Source of the DNA: Nostoc sp. WHI | GTDB taxonomy: Bacteria; Cyanobacteriota; Cyanobacteriia; Cyanobacteriales; Nostocaceae | DNA length: 50,643 nucleotides | Direction: 5' to 3' | Assembly (NCBI RefSeq): GCF_015714725.1 | Contig: NZ_WBKM01000234.1 | Location: 1 to 50,643 of the forward strand | In this document: in pieces, positions 43,446-50,643 of the stretch | Numbering within the stretch: the first letter of the stretch is position 1 | Layout of the letters: each line of letters starts with the position of its first letter | Program-made: the position numbers and the translations under genes | Notes under the pieces: model-generated | Told to the model about the DNA's origin: nothing | What the model saw: only the letters and a program-made list of their open reading frames with translations | The model's database searches: none

Positions 43446-44174
43446 ATGTCATCTGCCTATCTATTAGTATCTCACGGAAGTCGCGATCGCCGCCCAGAAA
43501 TTGCTATGCAGGAACTAGCAAAACTGGTATCTAACAAATTGCCAAATAGTGAACATCTGGTTGGTATAGCTGCTTTGGAAATGAGTTCTCAGGCTTTACA
43601 CGAGCAGATTCAACAATTTGCCAAGAGCGCTTTTTGCAATGGCAGAGTCTCTCAAAACGAGAATAATCTCAAAATTGTACCGCTATTTCTGCTGCCGGGA
43701 GTGCATGTAATGACAGATATTCCCGCCGAAGTAGCACTAGCACAACAGGCTATTGGTCAAGATATCATCATTGAGTTGCAACCATACTTAGGCTCTCACC
43801 CCAATTTAGAAAAATTGCTGGCAAAGCAAATAGCTGCTATAAAAACAGAAGCATGGATTTTATTAGCTCATGGTAGCCGTCGCTCAGGTTCACAAGAAAC
43901 TGTGGAAGCAATGGCGGCGAGTTTGGGAGCAGTGGCTGCTTATTGGGCTGGGCCTCCTAGTTTAGAATCACGGGTGAAAGAGTTGGTAGCTGCCGGTTAT
44001 CGGGAAATTGCAATTTTGCCATACTTTTTATTCGCTGGTGGAATAACCGATGCGATCGCTGCCTCAATAGAAGAGCTAAAATTACAATTTTCTGCGGTGA
44101 CTTTCCAGTTGGCGCAACCCTTGGGAGCAAGTGCAGAATTAGCCGAGCTAATTTGGGATTTAACAGATAGATGA
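43446..44174 (+). CDS. Sirohydrochlorin chelatase (CbiX/SirB type)
   Basis: 242 residues from the ATG at 43446; the upstream in-frame TTG is disregarded because MSSAYLLVSHGSRDRRPE is the family start. Two CbiX-like half-domains, each with a metal-binding His: VSHGSRDRR and LAHGSRRSG, plus VPLFLLPGVHVMTDIP and LPYFLFAGGITD. It inserts Fe (siroheme) or Co into sirohydrochlorin. The stop overlaps the start of cobA (ATGA), so the two are co-translated. Together with CobA it makes siroheme for nitrite and sulfite reductases. Confidence 0.9.
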   Translation: MSSAYLLVSHGSRDRRPEIAMQELAKLVSNKLPNSEHLVGIAALEMSSQALHEQIQQFAKSAFCNGRVSQNENNLKIVPLFLLPGVHVMTDIPAEVALAQQAIGQDIIIELQPYLGSHPNLEKLLAKQIAAIKTEAWILLAHGSRRSGSQETVEAMAASLGAVAAYWAGPPSLESRVKELVAAGYREIAILPYFLFAGGITDAIAASIEELKLQFSAVTFQLAQPLGASAELAELIWDLTDR

Positions 44175-44950
44175 ACCACACAGAAAAACAGGAGAACAAG
44201 TATTTGGGAAAGGTTTATTTAGTAGGTGCAGGGCCAGGAGATCCAGGACTAATAACCTTAAAGGCTAAAGGTTTATTGGAATGTGCAGATGTAGTCATCT
44301 ATGATGCCTTAGTGAGTCCGGCAATTCTGGCAATGATTAATCCCCAAGCCGAGCAAATTAATGCTGGTAAGCGTGCAGGGAGACATTCGTTGTTGCAGTC
44401 AGAAACAACTCAATTGCTAATTGATAAAGCGCAGAATAATGCAATTGTGGTGCGGCTAAAGGGTGGTGATCCGTTTATTTTTGGTCGCGGTGGCGAAGAG
44501 ATGGAAGAATTAGTAAAAGCTGGAATATCAACGGAAGTTGTACCAGGTATTACTTCGGGGATTGCAGCAGCAGCTTATGCAGGTATTCCTTTGACTCATC
44601 GGCTGTATAGTTCATCAGTAACATTTGTTACTGGTCATGAAGCTGCGGGTAAATATAGACCAATAGTAAATTGGAATGCGATCGCTCATGGTTCCGAAAC
44701 CATTGTAATTTATATGGGAATTCACAATCTGCCTTACATTGTGGAACAATTAAGTACATCTGGGTTGAGTTTAGAAACGCCAATTGCTTTGGTGCGCTGG
44801 GGTACGCGGCCAGAACAAGAAGAATTGATTGGAACCTTAAAGACAATTGTCACACAGGTAGAGCAAACTGGATTTGGTGCGCCTGCGATCGCAGTAATTG
44901 GACAAGTAGTGAAGATGCACAGTATTTTATCTGCATGTCGTCCAATTTGA
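44171..44950 (+). CDS. cobA: Uroporphyrinogen-III C-methyltransferase
   Basis: 259 residues. SAM-dependent methylation of uroporphyrinogen III at C2 and C7 to precorrin-2. Signatures: VYLVGAGPGDPGLITLKA (15-32), VRLKGGDPFIFGRGGEE, VVPGITSGIAAAAYAGIPLT, and the closing GAPAIAVIGQVV. It is the stand-alone CobA form without the CysG dehydrogenase domain. The start ATG overlaps the chelatase stop by 4 bases. It functions at the branch from heme/chlorophyll to siroheme and cobalamin. Confidence 0.95.
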   Translation: MNHTEKQENKYLGKVYLVGAGPGDPGLITLKAKGLLECADVVIYDALVSPAILAMINPQAEQINAGKRAGRHSLLQSETTQLLIDKAQNNAIVVRLKGGDPFIFGRGGEEMEELVKAGISTEVVPGITSGIAAAAYAGIPLTHRLYSSSVTFVTGHEAAGKYRPIVNWNAIAHGSETIVIYMGIHNLPYIVEQLSTSGLSLETPIALVRWGTRPEQEELIGTLKTIVTQVEQTGFGAPAIAVIGQVVKMHSILSACRPI

Positions 44951-45018
44951 TGATTGATGCAAAGCTTGTTTAAAGTAAAACTAAAGTCAATAAGGTAGTT
45001 ATTTTATCTATTAAAAAC

Positions 45019-46128
45019 TTAAACAATATGTTTAAATAATACTCTTAGTAGATCCCCTTGTGTAAAAGGCTTGGTTAAATAGCCTGATGCTCTGACTATC
45101 TTGGCTTTTGCTCTATCTATAAATCTTGATTTTTCTGACACCATAATTACAGGTGTATTTTTAAAGTGTGTGTGTTTACGTAGTAAAGAACATAGTTCAT
45201 ATCCATCTAAATTAGGCATCGAAATATCTAACAAAATTATATCGGGTTTTGTGTGGATAATCTGCATCAAAGCTTTCAAAGAGTCGGTAACACCGACAAA
45301 AGAAAATGTTTGCTCATCTAAATAACTTTTAATAGCATTTAATACCATAGGATTGTCATCAATACAGAAGATTGTGTAGATTTTTTTCTCAGCAGGCGGT
45401 TGAATGATTCGCTGACCTCTATGAGCATTAGTATTCATAGAATAGGCTGCTGGTTTATAGCCGTTTGTTCTAGGCAACTTTAGTGTAGTTTTGGCTTGAG
45501 GTTGTAGCTGATTTATTTGGAATAATTCTGAGGGGTGCGATTGAGAAGTTGGCGATGCTCTACGAGAGACTTCTCTTTCAGAGACGCTAACGCGAACGCC
45601 AACGCTTCGGGGTGTTTGACATTGTTCAACCAGTAAGCGGAGATTTAGATGACAAAACTTTGGCATGTCATCCAGAAAGCTTTCAGGAATAAATTCATAA
45701 CTCCCCTGTTCTAAGCTCAGAAATGATTCTAGAACTTCTAGCGCCAAATGCTCTATTAGGATTGCCGCTTGAGAGGGACTAATATATTTCTGATTAACTA
45801 ACCAGCAAATAGCCAGATAATCTGGATTCGGTATTGCCTGATTTTCAATACCAGTTTCAAATATCGCCCGCAACTGTTCGTCAATTCCGCAAGGGAGAGT
45901 AGAAATTTGCTGACTCAAGTGTTGCAAATTTCTGTAAAGCGGTTCAAACATTTTCTCTGAGTAGCAGGCATAAATCAGTTTACCTTCGTCCATATATATT
46001 GACCAAGAACCTGACGTACTAAATACCTGCAAACAACCAGTAACCGACTTACCAGTGATTTTTTTTAATAGAGATAAAGGCTGGAGCTTTTGGAAAAATC
46101 TGTATCTACTAATCGGAAGTGTCTTCAT
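45019..46128 (-). CDS. PatA-type response regulator (DUF4388 + receiver)
   Basis: 369 residues. The N-terminal PATAN/DUF4388 module (about 1-185; GCLQVFSTSGSWSIYMDEGK) and C-terminal receiver (about 248-369) carry IDDNP, phosphorylation Asp in ILLDISMPNLDGYE, Ser in IMVSEK and Lys in LTKPF. This is the PatA architecture used in heterocyst patterning and in cyanobacterial pilus/phototaxis operons. No CheW/CheA-type genes adjoin, so it is an orphan. The linker segment GVRVSVSEREVSRRASP is encoded by a dispersed DNA repeat (45551-45614), an in-frame insertion. ATG at 46128. Confidence 0.88.
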   Translation of the reverse strand: MKTLPISRYRFFQKLQPLSLLKKITGKSVTGCLQVFSTSGSWSIYMDEGKLIYACYSEKMFEPLYRNLQHLSQQISTLPCGIDEQLRAIFETGIENQAIPNPDYLAICWLVNQKYISPSQAAILIEHLALEVLESFLSLEQGSYEFIPESFLDDMPKFCHLNLRLLVEQCQTPRSVGVRVSVSEREVSRRASPTSQSHPSELFQINQLQPQAKTTLKLPRTNGYKPAAYSMNTNAHRGQRIIQPPAEKKIYTIFCIDDNPMVLNAIKSYLDEQTFSFVGVTDSLKALMQIIHTKPDIILLDISMPNLDGYELCSLLRKHTHFKNTPVIMVSEKSRFIDRAKAKIVRASGYLTKPFTQGDLLRVLFKHIV

Positions 46129-47326
46129 TGGAATAGCTCTGGAATAAAATTAATATTTGCAGGCAAAATTAGTGAATTACCTTTTCGGAATTCACGCGAC
46201 TTTGTTGGAAGCACTGTTAGATAAATATAGCGGTCACATTTAAGTTAGTACAGAGATTCCACACCCCCCAACTCTTAATTAACCAATCTCTGTTAAGCTA
46301 TAAAGCACGAATTACAACTAAACCAATTCATGCTGTTGCCCAATAGCAAAATTGCCTGACTGGTTGCCAGGATTAGTATTTCAAAAATTAGATTGGTTTT
46401 CTGTATCTTTCGCTAATCTCGCCAATCTAACAGTAACTCAAGTGCTACATACAGACTATTGGCTCTCGCCCATCAGTTGCAAAAATATCACTGTTATCCG
46501 TATTTTGCAGCCTAAAATTGCAGATATTTTAGTTCTCTTGCAAAAGTTTTTTGCCCCTAATGTTAAAGCCTGAAGCGACCAAAATCTACTGTAACGTAGA
46601 CGAAAATGTGTCTTTATCAAGGCTTTTAGGTATTAAGTCCGTACTGCTAGTTAAAATACATTCATTTCCCGAACGCCAATCGCATGATAGTAGGCAAGCG
46701 ATCGCCCTTGTATGAAGCATGGTGTGAAATATTTGGCTCTCCACAAAGAACAGATATCCCACAATACAGTCAGTTATCAATAAATCCGAGACATTTTGCC
46801 GGAAAGTTTGTCTTTTTTCGGGGACAAGAGCCAGCTTGATTTGGCGTTGATACAACTTGATCAGTGTAGCCCTTCCAATAACCTATTCAGGGGATAGTTG
46901 CTCAAAACAACCATTTTTTCTTCTCTGCATACAAAGGCGAAAATGAGAAGTTGATTGTCTTTTGGGTAGCGGCAATGCCCGAATATGACTTATGTTGTCA
47001 AGGGATATCAGGAGATAGCGGCAGTGATGAGAGTAGGTTAAGGAGCGATCGCTATAATCAAAATTTGCAGTACTTATACAGAGGATAAATACCTAATATT
47101 GTATAAAATAAATCTTTATGGCAGATAATAAATGTAAATTTACATACTCTATTAAGATGAATAAATCAGTAGAGTATTTTCGTGAGAGTCACTGCCCTTG
47201 AGAAATCGGCTCGTCTTGTTGCAACCCAACAAAACCTCGTTCTAACAACCGGCAATTGAGAACTGCGGCTGCCCTGTCCAGAAATGCAATCGCACTTTTT
47301 GGAAACATTTATACCTTGTGCTTCTC
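46129..47326. other. Intergenic, mostly empty
   Basis: About 1.2 kb. A plus-strand frame at 46352-46573 from a TTG (PDWLPGLVFQKLDWFSVSFA...) has some coding look and may be the tail of a lost gene. TGTAAATTTACA (47133-47144) is a perfect 12-base palindrome, flanked on its right by ATACTCTA/TAGAGTAT. No further gene is supported. Confidence 0.4.
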
Positions 47327-47737
47327 TCAATTGCGATCATTGTGATTAGATGCCGACTGTTGAATCATAAAAGAAAAACGTGAATACTTAACCACATCGG
47401 TAGAGGGATAATCCACCGACACTGCAAGTAACCCAATTTTTATCTCCTCGAAATAAATCACACCCCCAATACGTCCTCCAACTTGGAAAGCTCCATGAAA
47501 TAAATGATACGGAGCTATGTAGATCAGCAAAAAGTCAGTAATCTTTATTTCCCTGCCAAACATCTGCTGACAAGTTTTGTAGAGGACAGCATTTAGGTAT
47601 TCATTATAGGCAGGCTCACCCAGGTCGGTGAATTCCGGCTGATCCGCAAAATGATCCATATAAAATAACCAGATATGGGACAAGTCTGCTTCATCCGTCA
47701 GTTTTTTCTTAAGTTCCTGCAATCGGTCGATGTTCAT
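47327..47737 (-). CDS. Hypothetical protein (136 aa)
   Basis: Soluble alpha/beta protein from the ATG at 47737. Amphipathic N-terminal helix (RLQELKKKLTDEADLSHIW), then YMDHFADQPEF, YNEYLNAVLYKTCQQMFG and a beta-rich C-terminal half (LLIYIAPYHLFHGAFQVGG, VIYFEEIKIGLLAVSV). I do not recognise the family. Codon use and even composition support a genuine gene; there are no membrane segments and no signal peptide. It stands alone, 187 bases from the desaturase stop on the same strand. Confidence 0.65.
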   Translation of the reverse strand: MNIDRLQELKKKLTDEADLSHIWLFYMDHFADQPEFTDLGEPAYNEYLNAVLYKTCQQMFGREIKITDFLLIYIAPYHLFHGAFQVGGRIGGVIYFEEIKIGLLAVSVDYPSTDVVKYSRFSFMIQQSASNHNDRN

Positions 47738-47924
47738 AGTGTGGATATTGAGGAGATGGGGCGAGTAGACAGCACAGTTAAAAATCTACCACAGCGATCG
47801 CGGGCGATTCATCAGCTGCGCCCTCAGACTAGACAATCTCAAAAGCTCATCGACTTCTAAAAATTAGTAAGCCGACGGCAAATCAGCAGTCGGCATAGCA
47901 AATTCATAATGGTTTAGTTGCAAT

Positions 47925-48782
47925 TTAGCCGTGAGTTGCACCTTGAGGGGGACGCGAGACAACTTTTTTAGCTAAACCCAAGGTCTGCAAAACTAGGATG
48001 CTCCACCAAGTAACATCAATCTCCCACCAAGACAACCCAGATTTCGCCATGTGGGGATAAGTATGATGGTTGTTGTGCCATCCTTCTCCATAGGTTAGGA
48101 TGGATACCCACCAAAGATTACGAGCGCCATCATTGGCATCAAAGGTGCGATAACCCCACAGATGTGATGCTGAGTTCACAAACCAGGTTGAGTGCCAAAG
48201 CAAGACACACCTGAGAAACACTCCGTAGAATACAAAAGACCATCCTCCTAAGGCATAAAGCAGCAGCCCGAAGGGTATTTGCAATAGCAAGAAGTAGCGA
48301 TCCAACCAGCAATAAAAGGGTTGTCTTGCTAGGTCAGGGGCATATTTTTTATAGGTGTCATAGTCAAAAAATTCTGGACGCGGGTAGAAAATCCACAGTA
48401 TATGGCTCCACCAAAATCCTCTTTGAGCAGAATAGGGGTCTAAATTAATGTCTTCGGTGTGGGCGTGATGCTGGCGGTGTCCACCTACCCAAAAAATTGG
48501 CCCCCCTTGCAAAGCCAGCGCTCCAATCAGGGCGATCGCATACTCTAACCACTTGGGAACTTGGAAACTGCGATGGCTCAGTAGTCGGTGATATCCCAGG
48601 CAAATACCAATGCTCCCAAATAACCAGTGGAGAAACACTAGCAAACCTAATGCTGACCAGGAAAAAAACCAAGGAGCCAGAAGTGCTAAGGCATGAAATG
48701 CAGCAAAAAATACTACATTCGTCCAACTGAGTTGAGGTGAGTTGCCTCTCTCAGGGGCGATCGCCCCAAAATTTGCGGTCAT
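47925..48782 (-). CDS. desC: Acyl-lipid delta-9 desaturase (DesC type)
   Basis: 285 residues from the ATG at 48782 (MTANFGAIAPERG), preceded by AGGAA; the longer frame to 48896 would add a non-conserved 38-residue tail running through operator DNA. Integral-membrane di-iron desaturase: His boxes HRLLSH, HRQHHAH and EGWHNNHH, and four membrane helices. It introduces the first double bond into stearoyl groups of membrane lipids, affecting fluidity at low temperature. Divergent from a TetR-type regulator; one palindrome (48888-48898) lies 106 bases upstream of the start, so regulation by that protein is likely. Confidence 0.93.
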   Translation of the reverse strand: MTANFGAIAPERGNSPQLSWTNVVFFAAFHALALLAPWFFSWSALGLLVFLHWLFGSIGICLGYHRLLSHRSFQVPKWLEYAIALIGALALQGGPIFWVGGHRQHHAHTEDINLDPYSAQRGFWWSHILWIFYPRPEFFDYDTYKKYAPDLARQPFYCWLDRYFLLLQIPFGLLLYALGGWSFVFYGVFLRCVLLWHSTWFVNSASHLWGYRTFDANDGARNLWWVSILTYGEGWHNNHHTYPHMAKSGLSWWEIDVTWWSILVLQTLGLAKKVVSRPPQGATHG

Positions 48783-48887
48783 AAAAATTCCTGTTGATGG
48801 ATGATGAAGGAATTTGCTTTTTCTCGGATGCCATCCCCCAAGGGATTTTCCCAACCTGTACACCGATTCGTTACAGTAGAGTAAAGC

Positions 48888-48947
48888 AAGTGTCACTTAC
48901 ATTTGTTATCCTAGCAGGATTCTGATCCCCTTGCAAGTGCCACTTGC
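48888..48947. promoter_or_regulatory. Paired palindromic operators
   Basis: AAGTGTCACTT (48888-48898) and GCAAGTGCCACTTGC (48933-48947) share the palindrome AAGTG-N-CACTT. Their centres are 47 bases apart, between divergent desC and the TetR-type gene. The second lies 8 bases before the regulator start. Likely operators of the TetR protein. Confidence 0.75.
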
Positions 48948-48955
48948 ATTTTTCT

Positions 48956-50185
48956 ATGTCGTCTCAACTTTTTTCCACTCGTCAACGCTTGATTCAAGCT
49001 GCACTTGAGTTGTTTTCTGCTCAGGGAGTCAGCGCCACTACAACCCGCCAAATTGCTGAAAAAGCCGAAGTCAACGAAGTGACTCTATTTCGGAATTTTG
49101 GCAATAAGCATGGGCTACTTTTGGCTGTGCTGGAAGAGTCCGCAGCTTTTAAGAATTTGGGTGAATCGCTGGTGCGGCGGGCAACGCCTCCCGGCAATGT
49201 TTACCAAGCTCTTAAAGATTATGCAAGTGATAGCTTGCATGCACTAGAACGAGTGCCAGAGTTCGTCCGGTCTGTGGTAGGTGAAGCCGACCAATTCCCG
49301 GCAGAAAATCGCCGCGCACTAGGCAGGGGAGTAACAGAGGCAAACCGTTATGTAGCTCAGTATTTAGCTACTGTAATCCAGCAGGGACACTTAAACACCT
49401 ACTTAACGGCAGAAAAATTAGCCAGTTTGTTGAATGGGATGATCTTGGGATATGCGGTAATTGAGTTCACCAGTGAATTTCACGAACTTTGGGAGGATCG
49501 GGATGATTTTCTCGAAAATTTGGTGGAATTGTTTTTACATGGAGCGATGTCAGCTTCAGCAGAATCAGCAACAAACTCCTTCCAAAGAGGGTTGACTACC
49601 ACAGAAGTAGCTGATTTGCCTGCTAGTTTAGTTCACGAAATTCTGCAACAAGCCAGGAAATTGGGAATCCGAGATTATGCCTTGGCTTATGTGTTATTTG
49701 GGGCTGGATTATCCGCTACTGAAATAATTAGCTTGGAGCGATCGCACCAAATCTACGAGACTCAAGGACACTTTCTGCAAATCACAATCCCTGGATTTGT
49801 CCGTCAAGTACCTGTGAATCAGTGGATTTTGGGCAAACGCTACGGCTCTTTTACGAATAATCCTCTGATTAAATGGCTAAAAAGCCGTAAGGATGCTCAA
49901 ACAGCCATGTTTTTGAATGAAACAGGCAAACCGCTCTCCGAATCAGAGCTTGAGACACGTTGGCAAGTATGGAGTGAGGGATTGTTAACTCCCCAAGGAC
50001 AAACGCCAGCCACAGCACAAGCACAACAAACCTGGCGTGTAGAAATGTTAATGCGGGGGATCAGTTTAGAAAACTTGAGTATTTTAACAAGTTGCGATCG
50101 CACTCAATTACAACCTTATGCTCGCCGAGCCAGAGAAAAAGCTGCCCTAGAGCAAGCGACTCGTTTGGATCATAAATCGGGATAG
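48956..50185 (+). CDS. TetR regulator fused to a degenerate tyrosine-recombinase-like domain
   Basis: 409 residues from the ATG at 48956; the open frame back to 48944 (TTG) overlaps an operator palindrome and is less likely. Residues 1-60 are a TetR helix-turn-helix (RLIQAALELFSAQGVSATTT, NEVTLFRNFGNKHGLL), followed by a TetR ligand domain to about 205. The extra 200 residues look like a tyrosine-recombinase catalytic fold: IRDYALAYVLFGAGLSATEI, where the first catalytic Arg is Ser, QQTWRVEML in place of HxxR, and QPYARRA with a Tyr. Typical TetR proteins end near 200. So the domain is probably non-catalytic, perhaps for DNA binding or dimerisation. Autoregulation and control of desC are inferred. 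Confidence 0.85.
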   Translation: MSSQLFSTRQRLIQAALELFSAQGVSATTTRQIAEKAEVNEVTLFRNFGNKHGLLLAVLEESAAFKNLGESLVRRATPPGNVYQALKDYASDSLHALERVPEFVRSVVGEADQFPAENRRALGRGVTEANRYVAQYLATVIQQGHLNTYLTAEKLASLLNGMILGYAVIEFTSEFHELWEDRDDFLENLVELFLHGAMSASAESATNSFQRGLTTTEVADLPASLVHEILQQARKLGIRDYALAYVLFGAGLSATEIISLERSHQIYETQGHFLQITIPGFVRQVPVNQWILGKRYGSFTNNPLIKWLKSRKDAQTAMFLNETGKPLSESELETRWQVWSEGLLTPQGQTPATAQAQQTWRVEMLMRGISLENLSILTSCDRTQLQPYARRAREKAALEQATRLDHKSG

Positions 50186-50310
50186 GGGAGTGGGGAGATA
50201 AGGGGAATAACAGGACTTAAACAAAACTGAAGAATAAAAGCTAATCCTTGATGGAACAAATACGGCTATTGAAAACATTGAAACAAAGACCAACTTGGTC
50301 AGTTTTACGC
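50186..50310 (+). pseudogene. Antitoxin C-terminal remnant
   Basis: A stop-bounded frame (KLILDGTNTAIENIETKTNL, then VSFTPEEWNKEYNIRS and TGA at about 50347-50349) overlaps the toxin frame start and looks like the tail of a YefM/Phd-type antitoxin. No start codon. Coordinates are approximate (coding part about 50240-50349). Confidence 0.35.
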
Positions 50311-50325
50311 CTGAGGAATGGAATA

Positions 50326-50598
50326 AAGAATATAACATTCGCTCTTGAGGCATTTGAACAATTCAACGACTGGGCAGCACAAGATAAGAAAATTCATCGT
50401 AAGATTATCACCCTGATTAACGATATTGTTCGTCAACCATTTACTGGACTTGGCAAACCTGAACCTCTAAAGCATGAACTGAGCGGATATTGGTCAACGA
50501 AGAGGAAAAGGGGCAGTTCTTGCAGGGAGCAGAGGGGAAACCCCATAAATAAATTTATTTGCTCTGAAAACTTGGACGCATTATTTCGAGATGCGTAG
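50326..50598 (+). pseudogene. Decayed YoeB/Txe-type toxin
   Basis: IKNITFALEAFEQFNDWAAQ, DKKIHRKIITLINDI and PFTGLGKPEPLKHELSGYWS match the YoeB family of ribosome-dependent mRNA interferases. The expected MKN start reads IKN (ATA in place of ATG), and after SGYWS the family continuation (RRINxEHRLVY) is replaced by a repeat-like tail (STKRKRGSSCREQRG). The catalytic C-terminal His/Tyr are therefore missing. Non-functional as read. Confidence 0.6.
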
Positions 50599-50643
50599 CA
50601 CGAAAAATAAATATTTTTGCTTTTGGGCATAAATAAATTTATT
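50546..50643. repeat. Direct repeat at the right edge
   Basis: CATAAATAAATTTATT occurs at 50549-50564 and again at 50628-50643 (window end), 79 bases apart; each contains the palindrome AATAAATTTATT. Possible edges of a small repeat element continuing beyond the window. Confidence 0.5.

Noticed and set aside
47118..47204. 28-codon ORF (ATG at 47118) near a TGTAAATTTACA palindrome
   Set aside because: No ribosome binding site and no features beyond chance; the palindrome is AT-rich and short.

Overview
The window looks like the chromosome of a filamentous, heterocyst-type cyanobacterium of the Nostoc/Anabaena group. HIP1 octamers (GCGATCGC) occur throughout, short tandem heptamer repeats and dispersed palindromes fill many spacers, and the gene set fits: an 806-residue sucrose synthase, glutamate-1-semialdehyde aminomutase, 4-hydroxyphenylpyruvate dioxygenase, a PatA-type response regulator, DUF2811, DUF4359 and CPP1-like proteins, a stearoyl-type desaturase and a PEP-CTERM protein. 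The species assignment is inference; no rRNA is present.

Layout. 0-6.5 kb is accessory and repeat-rich: the 3' part of a plasmid-type relaxase/primase gene, a PEP-CTERM protein, a plasmid-like small hypothetical, a cold-shock-domain protein of proteobacterial type, a FimB-like tyrosine recombinase, and a beta-lactamase remnant. 6.5-9.2 kb holds an RDD protein and a polytopic membrane protein, divergent from a SpoIIM-family protein. 10.5-16.4 kb is a high-affinity phosphate uptake operon, pstS-pstC-pstA-pstB1-pstB2, with a four-repeat PHO box upstream, a strong terminator downstream and recurring stem-loops between the genes. 16.4-28.3 kb is mostly core metabolism and regulation: NYN/LOTUS RNase-like protein, SDR, HPPD, HAD phosphatase, CPP1-like, OmpR-type regulator, MFS exporter, HisIE, ChaB and HemL.

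28.4-32.3 kb is a small defence or toxin-antitoxin island. A HicB-like/VapC pair, a large protein with a HEPN-type R-x6-H motif, and an AbrB/PIN pair are interleaved with two different C-terminal fragments of tyrosine recombinases. 32.4-35.6 kb returns to housekeeping (2TM protein, creatininase family, polyphosphate glucokinase-like, peptidoglycan-binding protein). 35.9-37.7 kb carries an AAA ATPase/DUF4276 (Toprim-like) couple, resembling the ATPase-plus-Toprim logic of PARIS or AbiL systems. Then come susA, a patatin-like lipase, a MITE-like element, tRNA-His(GTG), DUF4359, a sirohydrochlorin chelatase/CobA siroheme pair, a PatA-like regulator, and desC. The desaturase is divergent from a TetR regulator fused to a degenerate tyrosine-recombinase-like domain, and two matching palindromes lie between them. 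The right edge is a decayed YoeB-type toxin-antitoxin locus.

The best candidates for something undescribed are the HEPN gene wedged between recombinase 3' fragments, the ATPase/DUF4276 couple, the TetR-recombinase-fold fusion with its paired operators, and the zinc-ribbon/NYN/LOTUS protein. All assignments come from reading the sequence by eye; no database search was run.
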